Source: Candidatus Bathyoplasma sp. NZ (lineage in GTDB: Bacteria; Bacillota_I; Bacilli_A; MAG-NZ). Taken from it: a stretch of DNA of 64,000 nucleotides. The stretch covers positions 1 through 64,000 of the forward strand of contig JABENI010000015.1 in the NCBI GenBank assembly GCA_013332095.1, in the 5' to 3' direction. Positions 7,528 through 15,467 of the stretch are shown one piece after another. The position numbers were made by a program, and so were the translations under genes. Each line of letters begins with the position of its first letter. Position 1 is the stretch's first letter. The notes under the pieces were generated by a model. It saw only the letters and a program-made list of their open reading frames with translations. It did not search any database and was not told the DNA's origin.

Positions 7528-8764
7528 CATCATTCTCCTCACTAAAAAATTCTTTCAACTCATCATGGACAAGATCGGTAACTTCTTCAATAACTAATTC
7601 AGTATTTTTTTTACTGGTATCCTCTTCATACTCTTGTTGCCATTTTGGTTTGATCTGCTTTACCGCTTTAGGACGACTTCTAGTTTTAGCATTTTTGTTA
7701 ATATAATTTAAAGCATCGGCTGCTGTCTCAATTCCATTTCGAACCCATTCATTAGCAATTTTTTCAAAATAATTATATCCTGGCATTCGACCCTTTTGTA
7801 AGTTTAAAACATAAAAGATCATTACACTAATCACTTCTGGTAAGATGCGGTAATTTTTTTGTAAACGATAAATTATTTCTAAATCCGCAGCTGTAAGTTT
7901 GACCTTAGATGTCGATTCAAGTATTTCTTTGGGCGAATTTCTAACTAAATAATTTATCAATTCATCTTTCTTATTTTCATTAAAGGAAATTTTCACTTTA
8001 CCTGTACCGTGTTTTTGTTGATAGAATTTTTTTGCTTCTATTTCTAATTGTTTTGGATTAAATTCTAAATTTGAATTTAAACTTCTAAGATAAATAGTTC
8101 GCATATCGCTTTCATTAAAATTAAAACTAAAAGCTAATTTCGCAATAGTATCTTTTAAATTATCTGTCAACATTTTTTTACTGATAAAGTTGGTTCCCAC
8201 TTGATTTAAAAATAGTTCGAAATCAAACATTGAAACAAAGTTAACGTAAGCGGTATTGTTTCTATTAATATACTTATCTTTTAAGTTTTCTTTTGCTAAC
8301 TGAATCTGGAAAACTTGAGCAAAAGTTTTACTTATTTCGTGATACTCTTCTTTATTTTCTGCTATTTTAAAATAATTACTCAATCTTTTAAATTCATTTT
8401 CTCCTAAACTTGACATCAGTAAACTGCCTAACAAACTATCTTTTAAAAACGCACTAGGAGATAGCGGAGTTCGTATTTCAATCAAATAGCTATTTTCATT
8501 TCGGTAAGTTTTAATTAAGCCGATCCCTTCGAGGACTTCACGGTGCTTAATAAAATCTTCTAACTTTATTTTAGTCAAATCTAAAATTGTTTTAGTTGGC
8601 ATTTCAAATTCCAGTTTACTACGATCTAAAAGGTTAAAAAAAGCATTATACAGCGTATATGCTTTTGAACTGATAATCGGTAAATACAGCAAAGTTAAAA
8701 CTTGCATGTCAATTACACTTAAAACAAAATTTGATTTTATTTTTATTTTATCTAAATAATTCAT
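7511..8764 (-). CDS. dnaB: Replication initiation and membrane attachment protein DnaB
   Basis: Gram-positive DnaB, a helicase co-loader distinct from the E. coli helicase of the same name. The protein (about 417 residues from the ATG at 8764) has the N-terminal winged-helix region (about 15-110) and a C-terminal DnaD-like region with YNYFEKIANEWVRNGI (about 330-360), which fits the DnaB_2/DnaD fold. A TTG upstream at 8782 is an alternative start. Overlap with coaE upstream and dnaI downstream, and the conserved coaE-dnaB-dnaI order, support the call. Confidence 0.9.
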   Translation of the reverse strand: MNYLDKIKIKSNFVLSVIDMQVLTLLYLPIISSKAYTLYNAFFNLLDRSKLEFEMPTKTILDLTKIKLEDFIKHREVLEGIGLIKTYRNENSYLIEIRTPLSPSAFLKDSLLGSLLMSSLGENEFKRLSNYFKIAENKEEYHEISKTFAQVFQIQLAKENLKDKYINRNNTAYVNFVSMFDFELFLNQVGTNFISKKMLTDNLKDTIAKLAFSFNFNESDMRTIYLRSLNSNLEFNPKQLEIEAKKFYQQKHGTGKVKISFNENKKDELINYLVRNSPKEILESTSKVKLTAADLEIIYRLQKNYRILPEVISVMIFYVLNLQKGRMPGYNYFEKIANEWVRNGIETAADALNYINKNAKTRSRPKAVKQIKPKWQQEYEEDTSKKNTELVIEEVTDLVHDELKEFFSEENDDEKNE

Positions 8765-9323
8765 CTTCCAATACGACCTCAATTTGTTTTTGATAATCTA
8801 AATTATCTTTGTCGTTAATTATAACATAATTACAGCGACTTTTGTATAAATAAAATCTTTTTTGTAGATTGTTAATCTTTTGGATTTTTTCAACATCAAT
8901 TCCCTGTCTCTGTAACCTTTCTCTTCTTTTTTCTAAACTACAATCAACGTATAGTACACTATTACACAATTCATTAAAATTACTGGAAAATAATATCGCC
9001 ATTTCTAAAATCACTACTGTTTCACTAAGATTTATTATTTTTTTAATTTCCTCTTTCATTAGCGGATGAATAAAATTGTTTAGTTTACTCAGTTGTTGAC
9101 TGTCATTAAAAACAATTTCAGCTAATACTTCTCTTTTAAATTCACCGTCTACAAAAGCAGAGGAAAATAAATTTTTTAACTTTTCCTTGACCGCAGTATT
9201 TTGATACAGTTGATGCGCTAGTTTATCGGCATTTACTACTCGATAACCTAACTTTAAAAAATATTCACAGACAATTGTTTTTCCACTACCAGCTTCTCCT
9301 ACTACTCCGATTACCCTATTCAT
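8748..9323 (-). CDS. coaE: Dephospho-CoA kinase
   Basis: Phosphorylates dephospho-CoA at the 3' ribose hydroxyl, the last step of coenzyme A synthesis. P-loop GEAGSGKT lies at residues 9-16, followed by VVNADKLAHQL, the substrate-binding region typical of CoaE, and the lid segment QRLQRQGI. At 191 residues it is a normal length. It lies one base from the upstream radical SAM gene and overlaps dnaB by 17 bases, so this is one operon. Confidence 0.95.
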   Translation of the reverse strand: MNRVIGVVGEAGSGKTIVCEYFLKLGYRVVNADKLAHQLYQNTAVKEKLKNLFSSAFVDGEFKREVLAEIVFNDSQQLSKLNNFIHPLMKEEIKKIINLSETVVILEMAILFSSNFNELCNSVLYVDCSLEKRRERLQRQGIDVEKIQKINNLQKRFYLYKSRCNYVIINDKDNLDYQKQIEVVLEDELFR

Positions 9324-9324
9324 T

Positions 9325-10038
9325 TTAATACCCTTTAGTGTTAAATCCTTGGTCTTTAAAGTAATTTATTAATTGTTCTTTTTCTTCTGTAGTATAATAG
9401 TCTAACTCAATTGCTGGTAGGCGGTCTAAACTATTAATATGCAGCTCTTTAAATTTAATTTGTTTTAGTACTTTAGTCAGTTCTTCTAAATCATTTGCGG
9501 TATCGTTATAACCTTTTACTAGTAAAACCTCTAAATACAAAATACCTTGGTACTCTTTACTAAATTTAATTAATGAACTAATAATTTCCGCTAACTTAAT
9601 TTTTCCATGTGGACGGTCTACTTTTTTAAAACTTGCCATTACTGCACTATCTAAACTAGGCATTACTATATCAGCCAATAACAGGTCATTGTAAGTATCT
9701 AGATTGCTGATTAAAGCACTATTAGTAATTACAACTACGGGCTTTTCCGTTATTTTTTTAAACTCTTTGATGTATTTTCCTAATTCGCTGTTTAAAGTCG
9801 GCTCTCCATTTCCACTAAAAGTAATACAATCGAATTGATTTTTTTCTTTTTCCACTTTTAATTCTTTTATCACTTGGTCAAAATCCGCATAAACTCCTCG
9901 TTTAGTAAATATTTTTCCACTGCCACATTCACAATAAACACAAGAAAAATTACAGCGTTTTATTTTATCTGCTCCGACGATATCGACACCTAAACTTCGT
10001 CCTAATCTCCGAGAATTTATTATTCCTAACATATACAT
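9325..10038 (-). CDS. Radical SAM protein (COG0731/TYW1-like), function unknown
   Basis: The N-terminal region has the radical SAM cluster motif C-x3-C-x2-C (CNFSCVYC), followed by FSGNGEPTLN, a radical-SAM glycine-rich segment with GNGEPT as in the wyosine-related COG0731 group, and MPSLDSA near the middle. I place the start at 10038 (MYMLGI), six bases after AGGTG; an in-frame ATG upstream overlaps the end of mutM. Bacterial members have no settled function. Its insertion between mutM and coaE is unusual relative to the common Bacilli order. Confidence 0.8.
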   Translation of the reverse strand: MYMLGIINSRRLGRSLGVDIVGADKIKRCNFSCVYCECGSGKIFTKRGVYADFDQVIKELKVEKEKNQFDCITFSGNGEPTLNSELGKYIKEFKKITEKPVVVITNSALISNLDTYNDLLLADIVMPSLDSAVMASFKKVDRPHGKIKLAEIISSLIKFSKEYQGILYLEVLLVKGYNDTANDLEELTKVLKQIKFKELHINSLDRLPAIELDYYTTEEKEQLINYFKDQGFNTKGY

Positions 10039-10046
10039 AATTTCAC

Positions 10047-10856
10047 CTACTTTTGGCATTTTTCACAGAGGTAAGTTCCTCTCCCTGAAACTTTTATCTT
10101 CGTTATAATATTGCCACAATTAATACATTCACTTCCATCTTTTCCGTGAACTGTCAACTCATTTTGAAATCTGCCGGTTACTCCTAAACTAGAAGTATAA
10201 CTTCTAATTGTTGTTCCCCCTAAAACAATTGCCCTTTTCAATACATTTTTAGTTTCTTCTACTATTGATTCAAATTGTTTTAAACTAATTTCAGCTACTT
10301 TTTTTAAAGGATGAATTTTAGTTAAAAAACAAATTTCATTTACATAAATATTTCCAATACCGGCCACAATGCTCTGATTCAATAAAAAATCTTTAATTGT
10401 CTTTCTCGCTTTTTTAGCTTTTTGATACAAGTATTTTGCATTGTATTCAGCACTAAACGGCTCTGGACCTAATTTATTTAAAAAATCTAAATAGTTAGTT
10501 TTTTTTAAAATCAATTCCATTGTCCCAAATTTTCTAACATCGTGATATCGCAAAGTTTCGCCGTTATTCAAATAAAATATAATATGCTCGTGTTTATCTA
10601 TCTCTTGATCTTTTTTTATAAAATACTTTCCTTCCATTCGTAGATGACTTATCAAATAATAATCATCCAAATCGAAAATCAAATATTTACCCCGCCTGTA
10701 AATATCATTAAACTTCTGTCCGATAATTTTTTGAAACTCAACGAGATCAGTTTTCACAATTTTTGGATATTTTAAATCTACTTTAATAATAGTTTTGGCT
10801 AATATTAAATTTTTCAACGTTTCTTTTACCGTTTCTACTTCTGGTAATTCTGGCAT
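10047..10856 (-). CDS. mutM: Formamidopyrimidine-DNA glycosylase
   Basis: Removes oxidised purines such as 8-oxoG and nicks the abasic site. It begins MPELPEVETV with the catalytic Pro2 and Glu3 expected of Fpg. A conserved Lys lies in RRGKYL. The H2TH region spans IVAGIGNIYVNEICF, and the C-terminal zinc finger is C-x2-C-x16-C-x2-C (CINC...CEKC). At 269 residues it is standard. It follows polA by 11 bases, a pairing typical of Bacilli. Confidence 0.97.
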   Translation of the reverse strand: MPELPEVETVKETLKNLILAKTIIKVDLKYPKIVKTDLVEFQKIIGQKFNDIYRRGKYLIFDLDDYYLISHLRMEGKYFIKKDQEIDKHEHIIFYLNNGETLRYHDVRKFGTMELILKKTNYLDFLNKLGPEPFSAEYNAKYLYQKAKKARKTIKDFLLNQSIVAGIGNIYVNEICFLTKIHPLKKVAEISLKQFESIVEETKNVLKRAIVLGGTTIRSYTSSLGVTGRFQNELTVHGKDGSECINCGNIITKIKVSGRGTYLCEKCQK

Positions 10857-10867
10857 AATATCCCCCC

Positions 10868-13471
10868 TTACTTTAATTCATATAAATTCTTACCAACCCC
10901 TAAATCGACTTTTAAAGGTACTTTTAATTCCACAGCATTTTCCATCGTTTTCACAATTAAATTTTTCATCAGTTCAACTTCTGTCTGACAACAATCAAAT
11001 ATTAATTCATCGTGTATTTGAATAATTAACTTGGACTTTAAATTAAGTTTAGTCATCTCTTGATCAATCTCCACCATCGCTTTTTTAATAATGTCGGCGG
11101 CACTTCCTTGAATCGGAGCATTTTTGGCTGTACGCTCGCCAAACGCTCGAATATTTCCGTTACTTGAATTTATTTCTGTAATGTAACGTTTACGATTTAA
11201 TATCGTTTTGGCATATCCTAATTCTTTACAATCAGTTACACATTTATTTAAAAATTCTAAAATTCCCTTGAAAGAATAATAATAATCTTTGATAAACGCT
11301 TCTGCTTCATAAATACCGATACCTAACTCTTGGGCTAGCCCAAAACCACCTTGTCCATAAATAATTCCAAAATTAACAGCTTTTGCTTGTCTTCTCATCA
11401 TGCTAGTAACTTCCTCAGCTGCTACCTTGAAAATTTTCATAGCAGTTTCACGGTGAATATCTTTATCGTTGTTAAAAGCGTTAATTAAATCCTCTGTATT
11501 AGACATTGAAGCTAAAACTCGCAATTCTATTTGTGAATAATCTGCTCCGATTAATACATTGTCATTTTTACTAACAAAAAACTTGCGAATCAAACGACCT
11601 TCTTCTGTTTTGATCGGAATATTTTGTAAATTAGGTGAAACACTGCTTAATCTACCGGTAGTAGTCTCAGCTTGTTTAAAAATCGTATGGACTTTATCTA
11701 AACCATTTCTGCTGATCACTACTTTTTCAATACCATCTAAGTTAGTACTTACCAGTCTACTTAACTTTCTATATTTTAAAATATTTTCGATTATAGGGTG
11801 CTGATTAATTAATTTTTCTAAAATATTAACGTTTGTTGAGTAGCCCGATTTTGTTTTTTTAGCTCCCTTTAAGTTTAATTTTTCAAATAAGATTACTCCT
11901 AATTGTTTCGGTGAATTAATATTGAATTTTTCATCCGCTAAATCGTAAATTTTGTCTGTTAAAACTGAAAGTTCTTCCTTAAATTCAACTTTAAGATCTC
12001 TCAAAATATCCAGATCAATACAGACACCTTCTAGTTCCATCTTTGATAGTGTAACCGCCAAATCCATTTCTAAATTAAACAGTTGAATCTGCTCTTTTTC
12101 GATTTTTTCAAGTACTGTTTTATGTAATTCTTTAATAGTTAAAGCATTTTTAATCGAAAAGTTCATCAACGTTCTTTTATCAGGAACCGTTCTTTTACTA
12201 CCTTTACCAAAGACCGTGTCAATTGGCAAACAGCCAAAGTAATCAAAGCTACTCGCAACATCAAATAAACTATCTTTTGTATTTGAATTGACAACATAAC
12301 TTGCCAACATTAAATCAAAATCAGCACCATTTATCTCAAAACCTCTCCACTTTAAAGCAACTGTCGCCCTTTTTAAATCAAATATTCGCTTTTTCATTTT
12401 CGGATTGGCTAACCAATCACCGATTGCCTCAAACAATTCAAACGGTAGATAAATTATTCCTGAATCGTTTATAATACTAAGCCCTAAAATATTTGCACAG
12501 TGGTAATTTTCATCATCTAACTCTAAACTTATATAAGATTCATCGATCAAATATTTATTGATATCCAAAACATTATTTTCATCAATTAAAGTATAATCTA
12601 TTTTCATTTCTTCAGTTTTTTGAATCAAACTTTTAAATTCTAACTCTTGATAAAAACGATTTAATTTTTCAGTGTCATAACCGTTGTACTCAGTTTCGTC
12701 TAAAGTCACATCAAAATCACCATCAATAACAATCGTTGCTAATTTTTTACACAAAATAGCCATCTGATAATCTTTTTGGATTTTTTCTCCCAGTTTACCT
12801 TTAATCTTTTCTTTATTTTCAATAATTGTTTCTAAATCTTGATACTCTTCTAGTAGTTTTAAAGCGGTCTTTTCTCCTACCCCTTTAATTCCTGGCAAAT
12901 TATCGCTTTGATCTCCCATTAACCCTTTCAAGTCTAAAACTTGTTTTGGGGTAATTTTCATCTTTTCTTTCAATAATTTTTCATCGTAGCAGTCTACTTC
13001 TGATATTCCCCGTTTACTTATATTTACGGTAATATTGTTAGAAATTAATTGTAGCAAATCTTTATCACCTGTATAAATATCTACCTTATAACCTGCTTTA
13101 CAAGCTTTTTTAGCTAACGTTCCGATTATATCATCGGCTTCAAATCCTTCTTTTTCATAACGAGATACTTGTAATTTGTCCACTAATTCTTTAGCTAGCG
13201 GAATTTGTGAAATCAATTCCTCAGGCGTTTCTCTTCGCCCGGCTTTATACTCCGGATATTCTCGATGACGAAAAGTTTTTTTACCGACATCAAAAGCAAC
13301 TAGAATATGACTAAAATCATTTTTCATAAGTTTGTTCAGCATTGCTGCAAAACCGTAAACCATATTTGTTGCTTGTCCTTTTGAATTTCTTAAAATATTT
13401 CCTGAAAATGCTGTAGCATAGTACGCTTTATACAATAAACTAAAACCATCAATTAAAATTATTTTTTTCAT
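10868..13471 (-). CDS. polA: DNA polymerase I
   Basis: Fills gaps and removes primers during replication and repair. It has about 867 residues in three parts: an N-terminal 5' nuclease (FEADDIIGTLA, YTGDKDLLQL, GVGEKTA), a central 3'-5' exonuclease-like domain and a C-terminal polymerase with ADYSQIELRV, RRQAKAVNFGIIYG and QIHDELIF. In the central domain the position of the DxE catalytic motif reads ISLELDDE, so proofreading is probably absent, as in Bacillus Pol I. I choose the ATG at 13471, six bases after AGGTG, over a GTG nine bases upstream. Confidence 0.97.
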   Translation of the reverse strand: MKKIILIDGFSLLYKAYYATAFSGNILRNSKGQATNMVYGFAAMLNKLMKNDFSHILVAFDVGKKTFRHREYPEYKAGRRETPEELISQIPLAKELVDKLQVSRYEKEGFEADDIIGTLAKKACKAGYKVDIYTGDKDLLQLISNNITVNISKRGISEVDCYDEKLLKEKMKITPKQVLDLKGLMGDQSDNLPGIKGVGEKTALKLLEEYQDLETIIENKEKIKGKLGEKIQKDYQMAILCKKLATIVIDGDFDVTLDETEYNGYDTEKLNRFYQELEFKSLIQKTEEMKIDYTLIDENNVLDINKYLIDESYISLELDDENYHCANILGLSIINDSGIIYLPFELFEAIGDWLANPKMKKRIFDLKRATVALKWRGFEINGADFDLMLASYVVNSNTKDSLFDVASSFDYFGCLPIDTVFGKGSKRTVPDKRTLMNFSIKNALTIKELHKTVLEKIEKEQIQLFNLEMDLAVTLSKMELEGVCIDLDILRDLKVEFKEELSVLTDKIYDLADEKFNINSPKQLGVILFEKLNLKGAKKTKSGYSTNVNILEKLINQHPIIENILKYRKLSRLVSTNLDGIEKVVISRNGLDKVHTIFKQAETTTGRLSSVSPNLQNIPIKTEEGRLIRKFFVSKNDNVLIGADYSQIELRVLASMSNTEDLINAFNNDKDIHRETAMKIFKVAAEEVTSMMRRQAKAVNFGIIYGQGGFGLAQELGIGIYEAEAFIKDYYYSFKGILEFLNKCVTDCKELGYAKTILNRKRYITEINSSNGNIRAFGERTAKNAPIQGSAADIIKKAMVEIDQEMTKLNLKSKLIIQIHDELIFDCCQTEVELMKNLIVKTMENAVELKVPLKVDLGVGKNLYELK

Positions 13472-13522
13472 TTTTATCACCTACTGTAATTTTACCATAA
13501 AATTCAACATATTATTAAGGAA

Positions 13523-14134
13523 ATGAAAAATATTTTAATGATTGTTTTATCTGTATTATTGTCGTTTACTCTTTATAACCTAAATGAAATCAAGGAGAAA
13601 AGAATGGGTGAATATTTAATTTTAGTGAATAAACAAAATGGAATAGGTTTAGATTTCGAACCTAAAAATTTAACTTTAGTAGAATTACCAACTATTAATA
13701 ATAGGGAGGTTTATTTAGAAAAAAGGGCCTACGTTGCTTATAAAAGACTTTTTAGAAATGCGACAAAAAATAATATTAATTTAATTATTTTTTCTGGTTA
13801 CCGTGATTCAAATTACCAAAAAATGATATTCACAAACGAGTTTATTACCGCCAAACCTGGTTACAGCGAACATCAATTAGGTTTGGCTGTCGATGTTTCT
13901 ACTGCCGATATCGGACTAACGGAAATTTTAATGTATTCACAAGAGGGCAGATGGTTAAATGATAATGCCTATAAATATGGCTTTATTATTCGTTATCCAA
14001 AAAACAAAGAACATATAACTGAGTATATCCATGAGCCTTGGCATTTAAGATATGTAGGAGAAAATCATGCTAAAAATATTGAAACTGCTAATTTATCTTT
14101 AGAAGAATATCTAAAAATTAGAAACAATAACTAA
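13523..14134 (+). CDS. VanY/DacB-type D-alanyl-D-alanine carboxypeptidase
   Basis: Zinc peptidase trimming the terminal D-Ala of peptidoglycan stems. Metal-site motifs are SEHQLGLAVDVS (H and D ligands in SxHxxGxAxD) and EPWHLRY near residues 173-179, with FSGYRDSNYQ before them, as in peptidase family M15B. A hydrophobic N-terminus (4-19) acts as signal or anchor. AAGGA lies close to this ATG; an internal ATG (MGEYLI) has a better-spaced AAGGAG but would lose the export signal, so I keep the longer form. It is divergent from polA with only about 50 bp between. Confidence 0.9.
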   Translation: MKNILMIVLSVLLSFTLYNLNEIKEKRMGEYLILVNKQNGIGLDFEPKNLTLVELPTINNREVYLEKRAYVAYKRLFRNATKNNINLIIFSGYRDSNYQKMIFTNEFITAKPGYSEHQLGLAVDVSTADIGLTEILMYSQEGRWLNDNAYKYGFIIRYPKNKEHITEYIHEPWHLRYVGENHAKNIETANLSLEEYLKIRNNN

Positions 14135-14149
14135 AAATTTCATAGTATA
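14124..14149 (+). promoter_or_regulatory. Sigma-K-like promoter of the coat-like gene
   Basis: CATAGTATA (14141-14149) fits the sigma-K/E -10 pattern CATAnnnTA, with an AC dinucleotide (14124-14125) 15 bp upstream as the minimal sigma-K -35. It lies 24 bp upstream of the ATG at 14173, in front of a strong GGAGG. Confidence 0.4.
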
Positions 14150-14172
14150 GAAATGGAATAGGAGGTTAAAAG

Positions 14173-14667
14173 ATGAATCCAAATGAAGAGAGAATAGGAC
14201 CAATTTTACCATTTATCGCAGGAGCTTTAGTCGGTAGCTCATTATGGTATCGACCATATTGTAACAGACCATATCCACCAATTCCCTATCCATATCCAGT
14301 ACCGTACCCGATGCCTTATCCAGCACCATATCCAAGACCATATCAAGCACCATATCAAGCACCATATCCAAGACCGTACTCTAATGAGTCAATAAATAAT
14401 TCATATAACTACACGGACAATACCTATCAAGCTGGTCAACGAAGTGATGTTTCTAATTCTAGAAATGAGCCTGATGAAAACAATGATGATGTTGATGAAA
14501 GATATTCGTATCTATCAAGTAATTATCCCAGTTATCAAATGAATTATTGTTACAATAGTCCCTACTGTTACTATAATAGTCTTTATTATTATAATCGACC
14601 TTATTATTATAATCGTCCTTATTATTATAATCGACCTTATTACTATAATCGACCTTATTATAGATAA
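14173..14667 (+). CDS. Tyr/Pro-rich repeat protein, probable spore coat or surface protein
   Basis: A 164-residue protein with strong GGAGG. It starts with a short hydrophobic segment GPILPFIAGALVGSSLW (10-26), then a run of PYP/PYQAP repeats (about 34-72), a polar Asn/Asp/Ser middle, and a C-terminal array of YYYNRP units (four copies). Tyr- and Pro-rich short repeats like these are typical of spore coat and exosporium proteins that become cross-linked. No enzyme motif is present. Assignment rests on composition and the sigma-K-like promoter; a generic surface protein is the alternative. Confidence 0.6.
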   Translation: MNPNEERIGPILPFIAGALVGSSLWYRPYCNRPYPPIPYPYPVPYPMPYPAPYPRPYQAPYQAPYPRPYSNESINNSYNYTDNTYQAGQRSDVSNSRNEPDENNDDVDERYSYLSSNYPSYQMNYCYNSPYCYYNSLYYYNRPYYYNRPYYYNRPYYYNRPYYR

Positions 14668-14684
14668 TCGACCTTATTATAGAT
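14651..14684 (+). repeat. Direct repeat spanning the stop codon of the coat-like gene
   Basis: The sequence aatcgaccttattatagat occurs twice in a row; the first copy ends the coding sequence (RPYYR stop) and the second lies after the stop. The second is a non-translated extra unit of the YNRPYY repeat array. Confidence 0.75.
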
Positions 14685-14696
14685 AATTAGACAATT

Positions 14697-14723
14697 TAAA
14701 AACGGCTATTAATAGCCGTTTTT
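14697..14723. terminator. Bidirectional terminator
   Basis: AAAACGGCTATT-AATAGCCGTTTTT forms a near-perfect stem with A and T tracts on both sides, serving the plus-strand coat-like gene and the minus-strand phosphatase gene. Confidence 0.9.
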
Positions 14724-15378
14724 ACTTGTTTAACTCTTTTAAAACCCCAAACAAATCTTCCATTTTTTCTAACATAAAATCTGGCTTCACTTCTGCTAAA
14801 AATTTTCTACCTTTAATTGACCAAGCCACACCAGCGGTATAAATCCCCGCATTTTGACCTGCCAAAATATCGCTTTTGTTGTCTCCAACCATCATCGAAC
14901 CTCGATGTTTTTCAAAACTTGTCAGTGCTTTGATTACCGGTTCTTTATCCGGTTTTTTATTGATGACATCATCGTTAGTAATTAAAACAGTAAATATTTT
15001 ATCAAAACCAAAGTGGTTGTACATCGGAAGTACTGCTTCTTTTGCCTTAGTTGTCACAACTGCTAAGTTATAACAGTCTTTTTTTAATTTTGTTAAAACT
15101 CGAAGAACATCTGGATAAATTTTAATACTATTAAATTCATTCTGGTGATAGTATTTTCGGTATTCACTCATCAGTTGTTCTGCTTCTTTTTCACTATCAA
15201 CGTAGTGTAAAAAAGTATCTTTTAATGGTGGACCAATAAAAGTCAAAATAGTTTTTAAATCAATTTTTATCTCTGGTAAAAAATTTTCAAAGGTATTTTT
15301 AAAGGAATCAATGATAATTTCATTGGTATCAATTAATGTTCCGTCTAGGTCAAACAATATTGTATCTACATTTTTCAT
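14722..15378 (-). CDS. ppaX: HAD-family phosphatase, PpaX/Gph-like
   Basis: HAD hydrolase with motif I FDLDGTLIDTNE (nucleophile DxD), the cap region starting FIGPPLKDTF, motif II VVTTKAK and motif III/IV KPDKEPV...MVGDNKSDILAG. DTNEIIIDSF and FIGPP match PpaX, the pyrophosphatase that recycles pyrophosphate from HPr kinase/phosphorylase, though a phosphoglycolate phosphatase is the close alternative. I start at the ATG at 15378, seven bases after AGGAG. No hprK neighbour is seen, so the specific role is less certain than the family. Confidence 0.8.
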   Translation of the reverse strand: MKNVDTILFDLDGTLIDTNEIIIDSFKNTFENFLPEIKIDLKTILTFIGPPLKDTFLHYVDSEKEAEQLMSEYRKYYHQNEFNSIKIYPDVLRVLTKLKKDCYNLAVVTTKAKEAVLPMYNHFGFDKIFTVLITNDDVINKKPDKEPVIKALTSFEKHRGSMMVGDNKSDILAGQNAGIYTAGVAWSIKGRKFLAEVKPDFMLEKMEDLFGVLKELNK

Positions 15379-15422
15379 AATTTTTCTCCTCAATTTATCT
15401 TCAACTTAGTTTATCTTTTATT

Positions 15423-15451
15423 TTTCAAAAATACAAGTAATGTAGTATAAT
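15423..15451 (+). promoter_or_regulatory. Promoter of the DUF2779 nuclease gene
   Basis: TATAAT (15446-15451) with TTTCAA (15423-15428) 17 bp upstream, followed by GAGGTGATATC and a GTG start. Confidence 0.5.
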
Positions 15452-15467
15452 TATTTGAGGTGATATC

